From Panonychus citri (lineage: Eukaryota; Arthropoda; Arachnida; Trombidiformes; Tetranychidae): a stretch of DNA of 64,000 nt. The stretch lies in NCBI RefSeq assembly GCF_014898815.1, contig NW_026515428.1, forward strand, positions 1,302,001 to 1,366,000, given 5' to 3'. Shown piece by piece: positions 34,134-44,055 of this stretch. Positions within the stretch are counted from its first letter, which is position 1. Each line of letters opens with the position of its first letter. The position numbers and the translations under genes were made by a program. The notes beneath the pieces were generated by a model. The model made no database searches. It had not been told where the DNA came from and saw nothing but the letters and a program-made list of their open reading frames with translations.

Positions 34134-35025
34134 ATGAGTGAGTCCGGTGAAAGTTGTGAATCAGAACTTTCAGCTGAAGCTGTTACTTTAGTTCAAAATA
34201 GAAAAAGTCAATTTGTGAAGCTGAATGTTGGTGGGTTTTTGTTTCAAACAACAATCGCTACTCTTACGAAAACCGATTGCATGTTCAAAGGGATGTTTTC
34301 AGGAGGATTCCTAGTTCAAAAGGATCCAGAAGGTAAAAGTACCAGATTCATATTACATGTAACTCATTTTTTTGATATATGTCTTAATCTCGATCTCTAA
34401 ACAGGCTGGATACTTATTGATAGAAATGGAAAACATTTTCAAAAAATATTGGACTTTCTTGAGAAACCTCCGAAAACATTATCACTTAATGATAAGGAAA
34501 TCGAAGAGTTGATGACTGAAGCTACTTACTATTCAATTGATAAGCTGATTGTTCTATGTGAATCAGAATTAGACATACGCAGAGAAAATAAAAAATTTGC
34601 ATTTATAACATCAACCAAAGAAAGTACTTCGTTTATCATTAAGAACTCGTCCAAACCTGTCGTTAAATTGTACATTTCTCAAACCACCCTGTTAGATAAT
34701 CACACTGCATCTACGCAGATAGCAAATCTGTATAGAAATGTTGACCTTTTTGATAAATTATGTAGCAAAATAAATGGTCGAATTGTTTATATCAAAAATG
34801 TGGATAGAGATGAGCCACGTTGCGATTGGACATTCTACGAACCTCACGGTAAACAGGTTGACTTTATTGACTGCATTACTAATTTTTCTCAAATTGTGGT
34901 AAGGCTCACAGCAAATGAGACTTTTGAATCTTTTCTCATAAATTTTTTTCGTTATATTTCAACAGGTGAGATATCCAGAGGGCCAAATATACGAAAAAGT
35001 TTTAAAACTAGTTGCGAATAGCTAA
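34134..35025 (+). CDS. BACURD/KCTD-like BTB adaptor, C-terminal type I (BTB gene 7)
   Basis: Exons 34134-34332, 34405-34898 and 34966-35025 encode 250 residues. Exon 1 (SQFVKLNVGGFLFQTTIATLTK) is almost the same as in the gene at 35773. Exon 2 begins GWILIDRNGKHFQKILDFLE and has the unusual EKPPKTLSLNDKEIEELMTE in place of RNMKVTLPDNVEEIRELLTE, a feature it shares with the gene at 37489. C-terminal half KLYISQTTLLDNHTAS, last exon VRYPEGQIYEKVLKLVANS. The upstream block at about 33930-34133 carries a 30-nt insertion also found before the gene at 35773. Confidence 0.9.
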
Positions 35026-35772
35026 TAATCAAATCAATGGACTTCAAAAGTTATGCTTTCGTTTTAGCAAACAAAATAAATTTAAAGAAAATAAAATCTT
35101 TTCTTTTCTCAATCTTTGCATGCCATTTTAGCGCGAAAATTTATTCAAATTTACGGTTTTGTACAAATTTCTACAAATGCATGTAAACTATCAATATTTG
35201 CACTTAAAATAAAACTATTAATAATGTAGTTTAGAAGTAAAAAGAACAGAGTTTGGACAGTTATTATTGAGTTTATTTCGAGTTTTATCCTATGTCAACT
35301 TAATTGTTTTCAATAAATTATTAATCTTATAGATAGAAAGATAACCGATAAACATTAATAGTGAAGAATTGGAAATATTGTCGCGAGAGAGATTTTGTGA
35401 GAGATAAATCGGACACATTATAAGCAAATGACAGAACTCAAAAGATATTCAATGGACCCATTTGTTATAATATTCAAGAACTGATCAATCTAAACGAAGT
35501 TCTAAAGGATAATTAATTAGCAGAATAGAATTTCATCTTATATTTCATTCTAATTATCATTAGGATCTTGTGAATTTCTCATCATTTCAAGACTTCTAAT
35601 CTTAATTGCGATCTTTTAATTATCTTTAAGTAAAAGAGTTAAGTATCTCTTTTGACGAGGGTGGATTTGTTTCTGGTAACTGATCATTTATGTTTTTCTT
35701 GTTATCCAATTAACATCATAAGTTATTTACTTTCTTGTGCTTACAGTAAAAATCTTCTAAAGTTGTTCCAAG

Positions 35773-36666
35773 ATGAGTGAGTCCGGTGAAAGTTGTGAAT
35801 CAGAACTTTCAGCTGAAGCTGTTACTTTAGTTCAAAATAGAAAAAGTCAATTTGTGAAGCTGAATGTTGGTGGGTTTTTATTTCAAACAACAATCGCTAC
35901 TCTTACGAAAGTCGATTGTATGTTCAGAGGGATGTTTTCAGGAGGATTCGAAGTCCAAAAGGATCCAGAAGGTAAACTTTCAAGTTCTTATTACATGTAA
36001 CTCATTTTGTTTTGGATTATAATCAATCTCTCAACAGGTTGGATACTAATTAATAGGAATGGAAAACATTTTGAAACAATTTTGGAATATTTTCGAAACA
36101 TGAAAGTTACTTTACCAGATAATGTTGAAGAAATTCGGGAACTTTTAACTGAAGCTATTTACTATTCAATTGTTGAGTTGATTTCTCATTGTGAACATCA
36201 ATTAAAAAGATCGATAAAACGAGATAAAATTGCATTGACAACATCCGTCGAAAAGGTTGAAGAAATCGAAGCATCCGGTAATGCAAGATACTTCAAGCCT
36301 ACTGTAAGATTGACCATCATTCAGCCTAAAACTTTACCGGATATATACACAAATCTATCGATTGAAAATCTTTGTAAAAATTATCAACTTTTCGATAACT
36401 TATGTTTTAATTCTAATGGTCGAATCGATTTTATCAAGAGTATTTCAAAAACTCAACCTGTTTGTACGTGGTCATTTTTCAAGAATTCTGGAATACATCG
36501 TGAAGTTTTCTGTGTTCGCATAGTAAATGGTAGTCCCCATGTAAGGTTTTGATTGATATAAACCATAGCACAAAATCTAATCAAAATTTTCATTTATATT
36601 CAACAGGTTGATTTTCTAGAGGGCAAAATCTACGACAATACATTAGAATTACTTGTAGATAATTAA
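35773..36666 (+). CDS. BACURD/KCTD-like BTB adaptor, C-terminal type II (BTB gene 8)
   Basis: Exons 35773-35971, 36038-36540 and 36607-36666 encode 253 residues. Promoter region and exon 1 match gene 7, but from exon 2 on the protein is of another type: GWILINRNGKHFETILEYFR, then KPTVRLTIIQPKTLPDIYTN, IENLCKNYQLFDNLCFNSNG and CTWSFFKNSG, ending VDFLEGKIYDNTLELLVDN. It therefore shares its front with gene 7 and its back with genes 3 and 10. AATAAA at about 36728. Confidence 0.9.
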
Positions 36667-36767
36667 ATCAATGGATTTTTATTTTTTCTTGGTTGTGCTT
36701 TTGTTTTGATTTTGCTTTGATTAAGTAATAAATATATTGCTCTAAACAGATGAAAATCTTTGTTGTT

Positions 36768-37130
36768 CTCAATCCTTATTTGTCTTCACTTGTTATTCAT
36801 CTTCTTAACTGCTGAAAACAAGAACGAATTTGATTCTTTCACATTAACTGAGTCTAAACTCTATCGTTTCCACTTGAAGCTACCGAAAATATCACCACTT
36901 CACAAGTTGATCATTTCTGGTAGAAAGCGTTTGGATAAACAATTAGCAGAAATGGACGCTTATTATGAAGCAGTTAAAATCCTTTGGGCTCATGAAGAGC
37001 TGGACGGTGGTTTTCGACCTTTGGATAGTAAAGTTATCTTGGATAAACTGATACAAAAGTACAACCCGAAGACAGATCGAACTGAACTCAAAGATTGGGA
37101 AAAAGAATGTAATTCGATACAGATAAGCCT
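36768..37130 (+). pseudogene. Dicer shard: DUF283 region
   Basis: 36842-37120 corresponds to about 48255-48535 of the intact Dicer and is open in frame (ESKLYRFHLKLPKISPLHKL to LKDWEKECNSI). The preceding 60 nt (CACTTGTTATTCATCTTCTT) resemble the Dicer sequence near 48990-49025, and so do the flanks after genes 1, 3 and 6. After CNSI it runs into unrelated sequence, and the open frame closes at 37197. Confidence 0.82.
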
Positions 37131-37488
37131 TGATGGCTTTATTAAGGCAACAAATGAAAACAAATCAATCGATCTCCTTGGGATTGATTTAATTTAATTT
37201 ACTTGTACTTGGTGACATTGGTGAAAAAGTCCACTTGACTCAACTAATTAATCGAGATAATCAAATTTCATTCTAATCTATTAATTGAAAGGCATTAGAG
37301 CTTTGCAAATTTTTCACCATTTTATGATTTCTAATCTTACGATCTTTGATAATTTTTGATACTTCCTTTGATTAGGGTGTATTTGTTTCTAGTAACTGAT
37401 CATTTAACTTTTTCTTATTATCCAATTAACATCATAAGCTATTTACTTTCTTGTGTTTACAGTGAAAATCGTCTAAAATTGTTCCAAG

Positions 37489-38543
37489 ATGAGTGAATCC
37501 GACGAAAAAAGTGAATCAGAATTTCCAACTGAAGTTGTTACTTCAGTTGAAAATAAAAAAAGTGAATTGGTTAAGCTGAATGTCGGTGGATATTTATACC
37601 AGACAGCAGTCGATACTCTCACGAAATTTGATTGTATGTTCAAAGGGATGTTTTCAGGAGGATTCAAAGTCCAGAAGGACTCAGAAGGTAATATTTCAAT
37701 TTCATATCAACACATTTTGTTTTGAAAATATTTAAATCTCAATCGTCGCTCAACAGGTTGGATATTTATTGATAGAAATGGAAAACATTTTCAAAAAATC
37801 TTGGAATTTCTTAAGGAGCCTCCGAAAGCATTATCATGGAATGATAAGGAAATTTACGGATATTATTATATTTTTGGATATTTGTCTTAATCTCAATCTC
37901 TAAACAGGCTGGATACTTATTGATAGAAATGGAAAACATTTTCAAAAAATATTGGACTTTCTTGAGAAACCTCCGAAAACATTATCACTTAATGATAAGG
38001 AAATCGAAGAGTTGATGACTGAATCTATTTACTATTCAATGGAAAAGCTAACTGTTCAATGTGAATCAGAGTTGAAAATACGCGCAGAAAATAAAAAATG
38101 TGCATTGATAACATCAACTAAAGAAAGTACTTCGTTTATCATTCAGAACTCGTTTAAACCTGTCGTCAAATTGTACATTTCTCAAACCACTCTGTTGGAT
38201 AAATTCAATGTGATTCACGATGTATTCACGCAGGTAGCAAATCTGCATAGAAATGTTGACCTTTTTGATAAATTGTGTAGCACATCAAATGGTCGAATTG
38301 TTTGTATCAAAAATGTGGATAGAAATGAGACACATTGCGATTGGACTTTCTACCAACCTCACGGTAAACTGGTTGACTTTATTGACTGCGTTACTGTTAC
38401 TCCCCAAATTAAGGTAAGGCTCATAGTAAGTGAGATGTTTGGATCTCTTCTAATAATTTTTTTCTGTTATATTTCAACAGGTGAGCTTCCCAGAGGGTCA
38501 AATATACGAAAAAGTTTTAAAACTAGTTGCGAATAGAAAATAA
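37489..38543 (+). CDS. BACURD/KCTD-like BTB adaptor, type I, with a duplicated partial exon 2 (BTB gene 9)
   Basis: Likely exons 37489-37687, 37908-38413 and 38481-38543 encode 255 residues (BTB ELVKLNVGGYLYQTAVDTLTK, GWILIDRNGKHFQKILDFLE, C-terminal KLYISQTTLLDKFN, last exon VSFPEGQIYEKVLKLVANRK). An additional exon-2 start with its own splice acceptor lies at 37757-37857 (GWIFIDRNGKHFQKILEFLK) and runs into a stop in what looks like an intron copy. To make a full protein this first copy must be skipped, and using it would give a truncated BTB protein. The arrangement fits unequal exchange with a gene like BTB gene 7. Upstream block at about 37290-37488. Confidence 0.82.
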
Positions 38544-39069
38544 TAAATTCAATGGACTTCAATAGTTGTGCTTTCGTTTGTATCTTATTTCCTTACAATT
38601 AAAAAAGAAAAAGTAGCTTAAACGAACCAAATCTCTTTTCTCAATCTGTGTTTGTTTTCATGCTATTTTAGCGCGAAAATTTATTCAAATTTACAGTAAT
38701 GGAAAAAATTTCACAAATGTATGTAAACTATCAGAATTTTTACGTTTCATTGCATAAAATAAACTAGTTTAGATTATAAAAGTATAGAGTTCTGACAGTT
38801 ATTATTGTGTTTATTTTCTGAGTTTTATCCTTTGTCAACTTAATAGTTTAGAATAAAAATTTAACTAATGGATTGAAAAATGATCAAAAAAGAATTGCGT
38901 ATAACATTGAAAGAGATAAAGATATTCTCGGAGAGATAAATCGGTCATATTACAAGGAAATGATAGAATTCAAATGAAATTGAATGAACTTATTTACCAT
39001 TACATTCAAGACCTGATTAAGCTAAAACAAAGTCTGAAGTTCAATTAATCAAAAGAATCCAATTTTGTT

Positions 39070-39180
39070 TTTGCTAATAATCATGATTGAGATCTGTAAA
39101 TGTCTTCATGTTATGGTTCCCAATCTTAGTTACGATCTTTTAATTATTTTTTGGGATTTCCTTAGTCCTTAAGCCCAGTA
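39070..39180 (+). promoter_or_regulatory. Isolated, decayed copy of the BTB upstream block
   Basis: ATTGAGATCTGTAAATGTCT followed by CAATCTTAGTTACGATCTTT and TAATTA matches the first part of the block, but no start codon or BTB exon follows for 470 bp. Another full block precedes the next gene. Probably a left-over of a deleted copy. Confidence 0.45.
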
Positions 39181-39275
39181 ATTAGTGTCCTAGTGTTTCA
39201 AAGATAATCAATATACGAATAAGCATTGATGGCTTTATTAAGGCAACAAATGATTTATTTAAAAAGAGAAAGGAG

Positions 39276-39307
39276 TTTCCTCTTACTGCAAAAGCAGTAA
39301 GAGGAAA
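39276..39307. repeat. Perfect 14-bp hairpin in an inserted stretch
   Basis: TTTCCTCTTACTGC and its exact inverse complement, separated by AAAA. The related sequence at about 37145-37165 reads GCAACAAATGAAAACAAATC without it, so about 50 nt including this hairpin were inserted here or removed there. Confidence 0.8.
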
Positions 39308-39647
39308 CAAATCAATCGATCTCTTTAGGATTGATTTAATTTAATTAACTTGTACTTGGTGATATTGGTGATAGCGGTGAAAAAGTCTACTTGACTCAAC
39401 TAATTAATCGAGATAATCAAATTTCATTATAATCTGAAAGTATTAATAATTAGGACTTTGTAAATTTCTCACCATTTTATGATTTCTAATTTTACTTACG
39501 ATCCTTGATAATTTTTGATACTTCCTTTGGTGAGGGTGGATTTGTTTCTGGTAACTGATCATTTAACTTTTTCTCATTGTCCAATTAACATCATAAGCTA
39601 TTTACTTTCTTGTGTTTACAGTGAAAATCGTCTAAAATTGTTCCAAG

Positions 39648-40578
39648 ATGAGTGAATCCGATGAAAAAAGTGAATCAGAACTTCCAACTGAAATTGTTAC
39701 TTCAGTTGAAAATAAAAAAAGTGAATTGGTTAAGCTGAATGTCGGTGGATATTTATACCAGACAACAGTCGATACTCTCACGAAATTTGATTGTATGTTC
39801 AAAGGGATGTTTTCAGGAGGATTCAAAGTCCAGAAGGACTCAGAAGGTAATATTTCAATTTCATATCAACACATTTTGTTTTGAAAATATTTAAATCTCA
39901 ATCGTCGCTCAACAGGTTGGATATTTATTGATAGAAATGGAAAACATTTTGAAACAGTTTTGGAATTTTTTCGAAACGATATCTTTACTTTACCAGATAA
40001 TGTTGAAGAAATACAAGAGCTTCTAACTGAAGCTATTTACTATTCAATTGACGAAATGATAAGCAATTTGAATTCATGTTAGAAACCTTTAAAAGAGACG
40101 ATAAATCTGCATTGACAACATCCATCGAAGAAAGCAAAACATTCAGTTCACCACCTTCCTTTCTGTTTGTGTCCAAGTCTTCTGTTAGACTTACAATCAT
40201 TCACCATAAAACATCGGGTCAATTCAACACTCAGTCGATTGAAAATCTTTGTAAAAATCATCAACTTTTCGATACTTTATGCCTTAATTCTTATAATCGA
40301 ATTGATTTTATCAAGAATATTTCAAAAAATCAACCAGTTTGTACATGGTCATTTTTCAATCATATGAATAAAAATATTGTGAAGTTTCTTGTGTTCGAAA
40401 CCCAAGCGGTTACCAGGTAAGCTTTTAATTGATTTGACCAATATCATAGAATTTAACGGAAATTTTCATTTATATTCAACAGGTTGATTTTCTAGAGGGA
40501 AAAATTTATGAAAATGTGCTAGAATTACTTGTACATGATTCAATCAAAAAATCTTTTAACTTTACGCGCTTTAAATAA
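39648..40578 (+). pseudogene. BTB gene copy, type II, with two frameshifts (BTB gene 10)
   Basis: Exon 1 39648-39846 and exon 2 from 39916 give a good BTB domain (ELVKLNVGGYLYQTTVDTLTK, GWIFIDRNGKHFETVLEFFR, NVEEIQELLTEAIYYSIDEM). The frame is lost at about 40060-40075 (stop TAG at 40080). The type II C-terminal half continues in a second frame (KSSVRLTIIHHKTSGQFNTQ, IENLCKNHQLFDTLCLNSYN, VCTWSFFNH). Near 40366 a second shift is needed to reach the end of exon 2 (about 40416), and exon 3 starts at 40483 (VDFLEGKIYENVLELLVHD). Either a recent pseudogene or an assembly with base errors. Exon 1, intron 1 and promoter match gene 9. Confidence 0.82.
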
Positions 40579-40699
40579 TGAATATGTTGCTTTAAACAAA
40601 TCAAATTTTTGCTCTTTTCAATGATTACTTATTTTTAGTTGTTATTAACCTTCTTAACAGCTAAAACACAATAGAATATACAATAATCGACTAATAATA

Positions 40700-40858
40700 C
40701 AGCTATTAAAATAAAGATCGACTACATTATTAAATGAAGATACGAATAGAAGTGATATTGTATCAATTCTCAAGGTAAATTCATTACTGAATAGGTAAGA
40801 TAACACTTCTGTTCGTATCTCTATTTAAAAGTGTAGTCGATCTTAATTTTCGAGGCTG
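40700..40858. mobile_element. 159-bp MITE, Tc1/mariner type
   Basis: Ends CAGCTATTAAAATAAAGATC and its inverted counterpart (minus strand CAGCCTCGAAAATTAAGATC), continuing inward through GACTACA and GATACGAA-AGAAGTG with a few mismatches. TA flanks at 40698-40699 and 40859-40860. The pairing arms take up most of the element, so a transcript would form a long hairpin. Confidence 0.88.
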
Positions 40859-40899
40859 TATAATAATGAATAGACATATAATAAATTATACAATATTGA

Positions 40900-41630
40900 A
40901 AAATGTCGATTCTATTAAACTTAACGATTTCAACCTAGAGAACAGTCTCATCATTTCAACAAATTCTTTTTACCAAGACCATTCATCTACTTACAAATAT
41001 GGCCTACCAATTGAACTTATTATCGAAGCGATGACCACGAAGAAGCACAATCCGTTCATCAACTTGGAACGATTAGAAATCATTGGCGATTCTTTCCTTA
41101 AATACATAGTATCATCATTTCTTTTTCTTAAATTGTAAGATTTGAACGAAGCACGAATAAAAGATTCAAAATTCTAAAGATGAACCATGATCGGGGCTCA
41201 TCTAACCTGTTTAGGTGAAGATGCAGCTATTCAATTCCTTTGTTGGCTTGGAATGCCGTTAACCACCCTAGAGACATCCGATTGTCCGTCGTCTTCGATT
41301 TCATCGCGAGGTAACAAGTGGTTACCAACTTACAACGAAATCCTTCCGATGGAAAATCCTGAAGAGATTAATCAAATTTGGAAGTCTTCAAATCTCTTCT
41401 TGTTAGAGAATAAGCTTGGCTATGTTTTCAAACGAAAAGATCTATTGATCGAAGCTCTGACTCACCCTTCTTGGTGTCGATCTCGTTTGAACAGCTACCA
41501 GCGTCTCGATTGTTCTTGATTATTTGACCGAATCTCGAACTTTAATCTTCTCCATCTTGGTCAATCGAAAGAATTAGCTCAACATATTTGCGACAGAACA
41601 TTTTATCCTCGAGCTAATGCGTTAGATAAA
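40900..41630 (+). pseudogene. Three Dicer shards in scrambled order (RNase IIIa and IIIb start)
   Basis: 40905-41160 corresponds to about 50087-50345 (RNase IIIa motif LERLEIIGDSFLKYIV intact, then a stop in KL-Y). 41187-41515 corresponds to about 50529-50850 (MIGAHLTCLGEDAAIQFLCW to RLNSYQRL, the beginning of RNase IIIb). 41530-41625 steps back to about 50350-50447. Near-identical to the intact Dicer, so recent. None encodes a complete nuclease domain. Confidence 0.85.
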
Positions 41631-41866
41631 GTACAAGAATCGGATCAAGGTTACCTTTCGATTGATCAACATTTAAAATCTTACTTACTTTATGTGATCA
41701 AGCAACCAAATTAATCAATGGAAAGTAGAATCCTTTACTCGCTTGACAATTGTCTTAATTTCTAATAAAAAATCCTTCAGTGATTTCTTTCGATGAAGTA
41801 TCCATAATAATCTTATTTAATGTGATTTATTATTATTTTATTTGAATTGTTAATCTCTTGTCAATA

Positions 41867-43054
41867 ATGGATCCAAATGAAAGTAAAACACAATTACATG
41901 AACAATTTATCAATAGTGATAAAAGTGAATATGTTAAGCTCAATGTTGGTGGAAGTTTATTCCAAACTACAATCTTTACATTAACACGAGTCGACTGCAT
42001 GTTGAGAGCCATGTTTTCGGGACAACTACCTGTTCAGAAGGATCAAGAAGGTGAGAATTTTTTCTAATATGTGACATTTTAGCTGATTTTCAATCTAGAA
42101 GTTAAAATTTACCGTTAATCAGTTAAAGAACTTTTGAAAACTAGAAATTTTGATTTTGAAGCAAATTGAATCGCAACTTGTAAGTACAGAAATGATAAAA
42201 TATCACAGGTAGGCTTGAAAAAATTTCTAGTTTTCAAAAAGTTCTTCAAATGACCTTCAAGTGCGTTCTTTCATCAATAACCTTTATGACCTTGACCTTG
42301 AAATATGACAATTGAGTATCGGTCAAACTTACATAGACGAAATATGGACCCTATTTATACTCTAGTAGTTTTTGAGTAATCGTGAAAAGAAAACCAACAA
42401 AGTAGCTGAATTTCCTTTTATTTCTGAGCAACAGGTTGGATACTAGTAGACAGAGATGGTGAACAGTTTGGAAATATTTTAAAATTTCTTCGAGATGGAA
42501 AAGTTTGTTTACCAGAAAGCATCAAGGAAATCAAAGATCTACTGGCCGAAGCAAGTTATTATTTGATTCAAGAATTGATTGATTTATGTAAATCAAAGTT
42601 GGGAAGATTCGAAAATCGTGTTAAAAATGTATTGGTAACATTAATAGACGAAGATATCTCGTCAATCATCGAGAGATCAACAGTACCTATTGTTAGATTG
42701 TCAATATTTGAACCTCGCCATTACGAGTCGACACAATGTTCAAATGAAACAATAAAAAATCTCGTCAAAAATTCGCACCTTTTTGATAAATTGTATCAGG
42801 TCGAATGGTCGAATCAAGTTTATTAAAAGTGTATCGAGAACCCAAATTCATTGCAAATGGACATTTTATAGTTGCGGTAAAAGGGTTAGCGATATTGACT
42901 GTACTTTCATAAGGCCTGCAATTCCGGTAAGCTATCGAAATGTGTAATTTTTACTTAAAATCTCATGGAGTTCTTTTCATCAATTCAACAGGTGAGATTC
43001 CCTGATGATCAGATATACGAAGAAGTTATAAAATTGCTCGTAAATGATTATTGA
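41867..43054 (+). pseudogene. BTB gene copy with a 2-nt deletion (BTB gene 11)
   Basis: Exons 41867-42050, 42435-42925 and 42992-43054. The start ATG at 41867 gives MDPNESKTQ, then EYVKLNVGGSLFQTTIFTLTR. Exon 2 begins GWILVDRDGEQFGNILKFLR. The C-terminal half VPIVRLSIFEPRHYEST is unlike the other types. At 42797-42800 (AAATTGTATCAGG) two bases appear to be missing relative to the frame that continues with NGRIKFIKSVSRT and CKWTFYSCGK, and a stop follows at 42826. Exon 3 would read VRFPDDQIYEEVIKLLVNDY. Intron 1 is 384 nt, about five times the family norm, because it contains an inverted-repeat insertion. One indel only, so base error is possible. Confidence 0.8.
42123..42249. repeat. 29-bp inverted repeat in intron 1 of BTB gene 11
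   Basis: The left arm TTAAAGAACTTTTGAAAACT, continuing AGAAATTTT to 42151, pairs with the inverted right arm 42220-42249, with one added base and one mismatch. The loop is 68 nt. It explains part of the unusual length of this intron and is probably a small transposon remnant. Confidence 0.82.
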
Positions 43055-43107
43055 TTACCAAGAGAAGCGATTCATCAAGTCATTGCAATGAATTGCAAAT
43101 GGTGGTA

Positions 43108-43395
43108 CAGTGATGCCTTTCAAAATGACCCATCATGTTGACAACGATTTGTAGAGCGGGTCATTCGAAAAGGTTGAAATTAATCAATTATTTTGATTAA
43201 AAAAATACTAAACACAAATAATTATGAATTATAATCCTCGTAACAATCTGAACTTGAAGTGAAATTATTAATTTTCATTTTTTTAGACCAAATTGATAAG
43301 ATTTAATCCTAATTAAAACTTAAAAATCTTCCAAATTTAATGTTACCATAACGATGGGTCATTTTGAGAGGGCGTCATTTTGAAAGGCATCACTG
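43108..43395. mobile_element. 288-bp MITE, Tc1/mariner type
   Basis: Terminal inverted repeats CAGTGATGCCTTTCAAAATG, with TA on both sides (43106-43107 and 43396-43397). Inside the right end the string GGGTCATTTTGA occurs as an additional partial copy of the terminal motif. The interior is AT-rich and non-coding. It sits about 50 bp after the last exon of BTB gene 11. Confidence 0.92.
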
Positions 43396-43469
43396 TATTA
43401 GGTGTTAATCCAAATGATGCAATCCAACATCAAGTCACTTTACTTTCTTTTATTATAATAGATTAATAT

Positions 43470-43590
43470 GGGATATTAACCCATTTTAAACTTTTTACCG
43501 GTATAATAACCAATCGGTTGCTCCTAAAGATTCACTAATTATTTCTTTCTCTCTCTTTCTCAATTCTCGGTCTTTTTTATCAATTAATAC
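43470..43590. repeat. Direct repeat shared with the Dicer upstream region (about 45885-46010)
   Basis: Shared strings include AATGGGAT-N-TTAACCCATTT / GATAACCCATTT, TTTACCGG, AATCAATTGCTCC-like and the CTCTCTCT run. The other copy begins about 570 bp upstream of the Dicer start. This copy lies about 590 bp upstream of BTB gene 12, so a Dicer-type upstream region may have been placed before a BTB gene. Confidence 0.7.
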
Positions 43591-44055
43591 TTGTTTTTAA
43601 TAATCGTTTATTCAAATAAGGATCACTCGAATCGGTAAGGTGGAAGTCATATTCTTGAGTGGAATTTTCTAGATATAAACAGACGATGATTTATCAATCA
43701 ATTGAGAAAGATTATCTACCGATACTATTAATATTTAATAGTCGAAGGGAAGAGGCCGTAGGGCCAAGACAATAACGAAAGTTTCTTTCGTTTAATTGTT
43801 CATTTCAATTGGACATTTACATTCAGTCTTTGTTACTTAATCCTAGTATTAAATGTTTTCGCTGTTCAAAGATAAAGCATATACCTTGTCAATCTCAATT
43901 GTCTCTCCTTCAGCTTAACTCCTCCTCTAAAATTTATGACCAATAACTAGCCACTGGTCACTTTGAAAATTTTCGGTTTCTCTTTCCTAATGTTGCCACC
44001 GCTGACCACATTTATTTACTCGCTGCTGTTAAAAAGTTTCTATCTTGTGATTATA

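Noticed and set aside
43963..44055. Signal-peptide-like extension of BTB gene 12
   Set aside because: Paralogs at 27438 and 41867 start at MEPNE/MDPNE, no such extension exists in them, and BTB adaptors are cytosolic. The first codon could be an ATG, so it is not fully excluded.
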